Assembly (NCBI GenBank): GCA_030550175.1
Contig: JAUQPW010000003.1
Span: forward strand, 55,376 to 119,375
Length of the DNA: 64,000 nt
Direction: 5' to 3'
DNA from: a bacterium
GTDB taxonomy: Bacteria > Moduliflexota > Moduliflexia > Moduliflexales > JAUQPW01
Part shown: positions 62,967 through 64,000 of the stretch, one piece after another
Layout of the letters: each line of letters starts with the position of its first letter
Numbering within the stretch: the stretch's first letter is position 1
Notes under the pieces: model-generated
The model's database searches: none
What the model was told of the DNA's origin: nothing
The model's input: only the letters and a program-made list of their open reading frames with translations
Made by a program: the position numbers and the translations under genes

Positions 62967-63575
62967 TCAGGCCTCAAAAAGTAACTCTCGTTGAATCCAT
63001 CGGATTACGTCCTGGACTCCTTCGCCGGTTTTTAAGTTGGTAAAGATAAAAGGCTTTCCATTTCTCATCTTCAAAGAATCTCTCCGCATGACTTCCAGAT
63101 CGGCTCCTACATAAGGGGCCAGGTCAATTTTATTGATTATCAGGAGGTGAGAACGGGTAATTCCAGGACCCCCTTTTCGAGGTATTTTATCCCCTTCAGA
63201 AACATCAATTACGTAGATCCAGGCATCCACCAACTCGGGACTGAAAGAAGCGGCCAGATTATCTCCCCCACTTTCTACAAAAATAATTTGAAGTTGGGGA
63301 ACTCGGGCTATTAACTCTTCAATAGCTTCCAGGTTAATGGAAGCATCCTCCCGGATAGCCGTGTGTGGACAGCCACCGGTCTCAACCCCGACGATCCGAT
63401 CCGGAGGTAAAGCCCCACTTCGAATCAAAAATTCTGCATCCTCCTTGGTATAGATATCGTTGGTCACCACCCCTAACTGATAAGTATCTCGCATTCGTTT
63501 ACAAAGGGTATCAATCAAAGCAGTTTTACCTGACCCTACCGGGCCACCAACGCCTATTCTTAATACAGCAGCCAT
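62967..63575 (-). CDS. ureG: Urease accessory GTPase UreG
   Basis: A 202-residue SIMIBI GTPase that delivers nickel during urease assembly. It shows the P-loop [15 protein letters not shown] (about 7-21), the conserved [15 protein letters not shown] with the Cys-Pro-His nickel-binding motif, [18 protein letters not shown] and the guanine specificity loop [13 protein letters not shown] precedes ATG 63575. The region upstream (63576-64000) is non-coding, so ureG-ureD appears to start its own transcript. The rest of the urease operon must be elsewhere or beyond the window. Confidence 0.95.
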   Translation of the reverse strand: MAAVLRIGVGGPVGSGKTALIDTLCKRMRDTYQLGVVTNDIYTKEDAEFLIRSGALPPDRIVGVETGGCPHTAIREDASINLEAIEELIARVPQLQIIFVESGGDNLAASFSPELVDAWIYVIDVSEGDKIPRKGGPGITRSHLLIINKIDLAPYVGADLEVMRRDSLKMRNGKPFIFTNLKTGEGVQDVIRWIQRELLFEA

Positions 63576-63793
63576 AGGAATCCTTGATTCTCCTTTTACC
63601 GGTTTTAATCATACATCCACGAAGGATCCTGAAAGGTGGGGGGTAGGAGCATGGTAGGAGAATTTACACCTATACTCCTCTACCCCTTAGACTTCTACGT
63701 TCCCCATGGATAAATCAAATCGATAGTTTATAATAAAGAGAAAATGAGAAGTCTTCTCCCTTTGTCAGGGCTTTCCGGGGCAGGTTTTTTGAA
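63576..63793. other. Non-coding stretch upstream of ureG
   Basis: No gene recognised. The bases just before ureG are AT- and T-rich and probably hold its promoter. The sequence after 63898 to the window end is also without a recognised gene. Confidence 0.4.
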
Positions 63794-63898
63794 TCTAACC
63801 TCTCCGAGACTCCCTTTCCCTCCTAGGAAAGGGGAGAGTTGAGACCCAGGTAATTCCAGAGCTCCCCTTTCCCGACGCGGGAAGGGGGTTAGGTTAGA
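63794..63898. repeat. GC-rich palindromic intergenic element
   Basis: The outer arms TCTAACCT (63794-63801) and AGGTTAGA (63891-63898) enclose two hairpins, CTCCCTTTCC/GGAAAGGGGAG and CTCCCCTTTCCC-GACGC-GGGAAGGGGG. The architecture matches the element at 857-963. No coding potential. Confidence 0.6.
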
Positions 63899-64000
63899 AA
63901 AACGACCCCTGAAAGTTTTGTCAGAGAATACCTGAAACGTTAACACACTATTACCCTGTTACCCTGTCTACTTAATTTTGATCTCATAGTGCGGCCCTCA

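Overview
The window is chromosomal DNA of moderate GC from a Gram-negative bacterium. It has lipobox lipoproteins, several outer-membrane barrels ending in an aromatic residue, exported c-type cytochromes and an OprP-like porin. The gene mix (malate synthase, UbiD, PiT/PhoBR, ureG/ureD, short-chain dehydrogenases, a fragment of an F420-type oxidoreductase) fits a free-living, respiring lineage. I cannot name the phylum. There are no tRNA or rRNA genes and no CRISPR array. Several genes are broken by one base at or next to short homopolymers (sppA, a Ser/Thr kinase, a kinase relic), which suggests a draft or metagenome assembly.

Layout. 1-12.4 kb: a methyltransferase cut by the window edge; a short leuA preceded by a hairpin-rich leader; a DHDPS-like aldolase; an MBL hydrolase; Nnr; a TPR lipoprotein; a barrel; an SDR; a PAS kinase; a 2-hydroxyacid dehydrogenase. 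12.4-22.9 kb: a redox-flavoured accessory block with a decayed DUF3179 gene, two c-type cytochromes, a BNR propeller protein, a pair of small membrane proteins, a Crp/Fnr regulator, an AhpD-like CMD protein, an ECF sigma factor, a porin and a second DUF3179 gene. 22.9-34.4 kb: YyaL/DUF255, MarR, SDR, an exported FAH-family protein, S9 peptidase, Uma2, UbiD, a repeat-rich lipoprotein. 34.7-45.8 kb: a shortened DUF3500 gene, sppA, malate synthase, a 1656-residue protein of unknown family, a divergent glycosyltransferase. 45.8-53 kb: DacA, a GatC/AtzG-like small subunit with an amidase, an Nramp-related transporter, a second amidase, a cyclic-nucleotide-binding protein. 53-64 kb: Ser/Thr kinase-TPR, PiT-DUF47, PhoB-PhoR, an OprP-like porin, ureD and ureG.

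Main discovery candidate: in the 14.3-22.5 kb block four otherwise intact genes are each interrupted by exactly one stop codon, and it is always TGA. In the CMD/AhpD protein TGA replaces the second Cys of a CxxC motif. In the second DUF3179 protein it replaces the Cys of the family's C-P-L motif. Each of these two TGAs is followed by a hairpin whose loop distance and loop G fit the bacterial SECIS consensus. The cytochrome c and BNR genes show the same arrangement less strongly. I read this as a possible cluster of selenoproteins, at least two of them convincing. No selenocysteine machinery lies in the window, so this needs genome-level confirmation.

Second candidate: the leuA leader. On the leuA strand it holds mutually exclusive hairpins ending in two tandem intrinsic terminators, ahead of a LeuA that stops just where the allosteric leucine-binding domain should begin. 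Other themes are period-7 dispersed repeats, a GC-rich palindromic repeat family, and many gene relics (DUF3179, AlkA, histidine kinase, LLM oxidoreductase).
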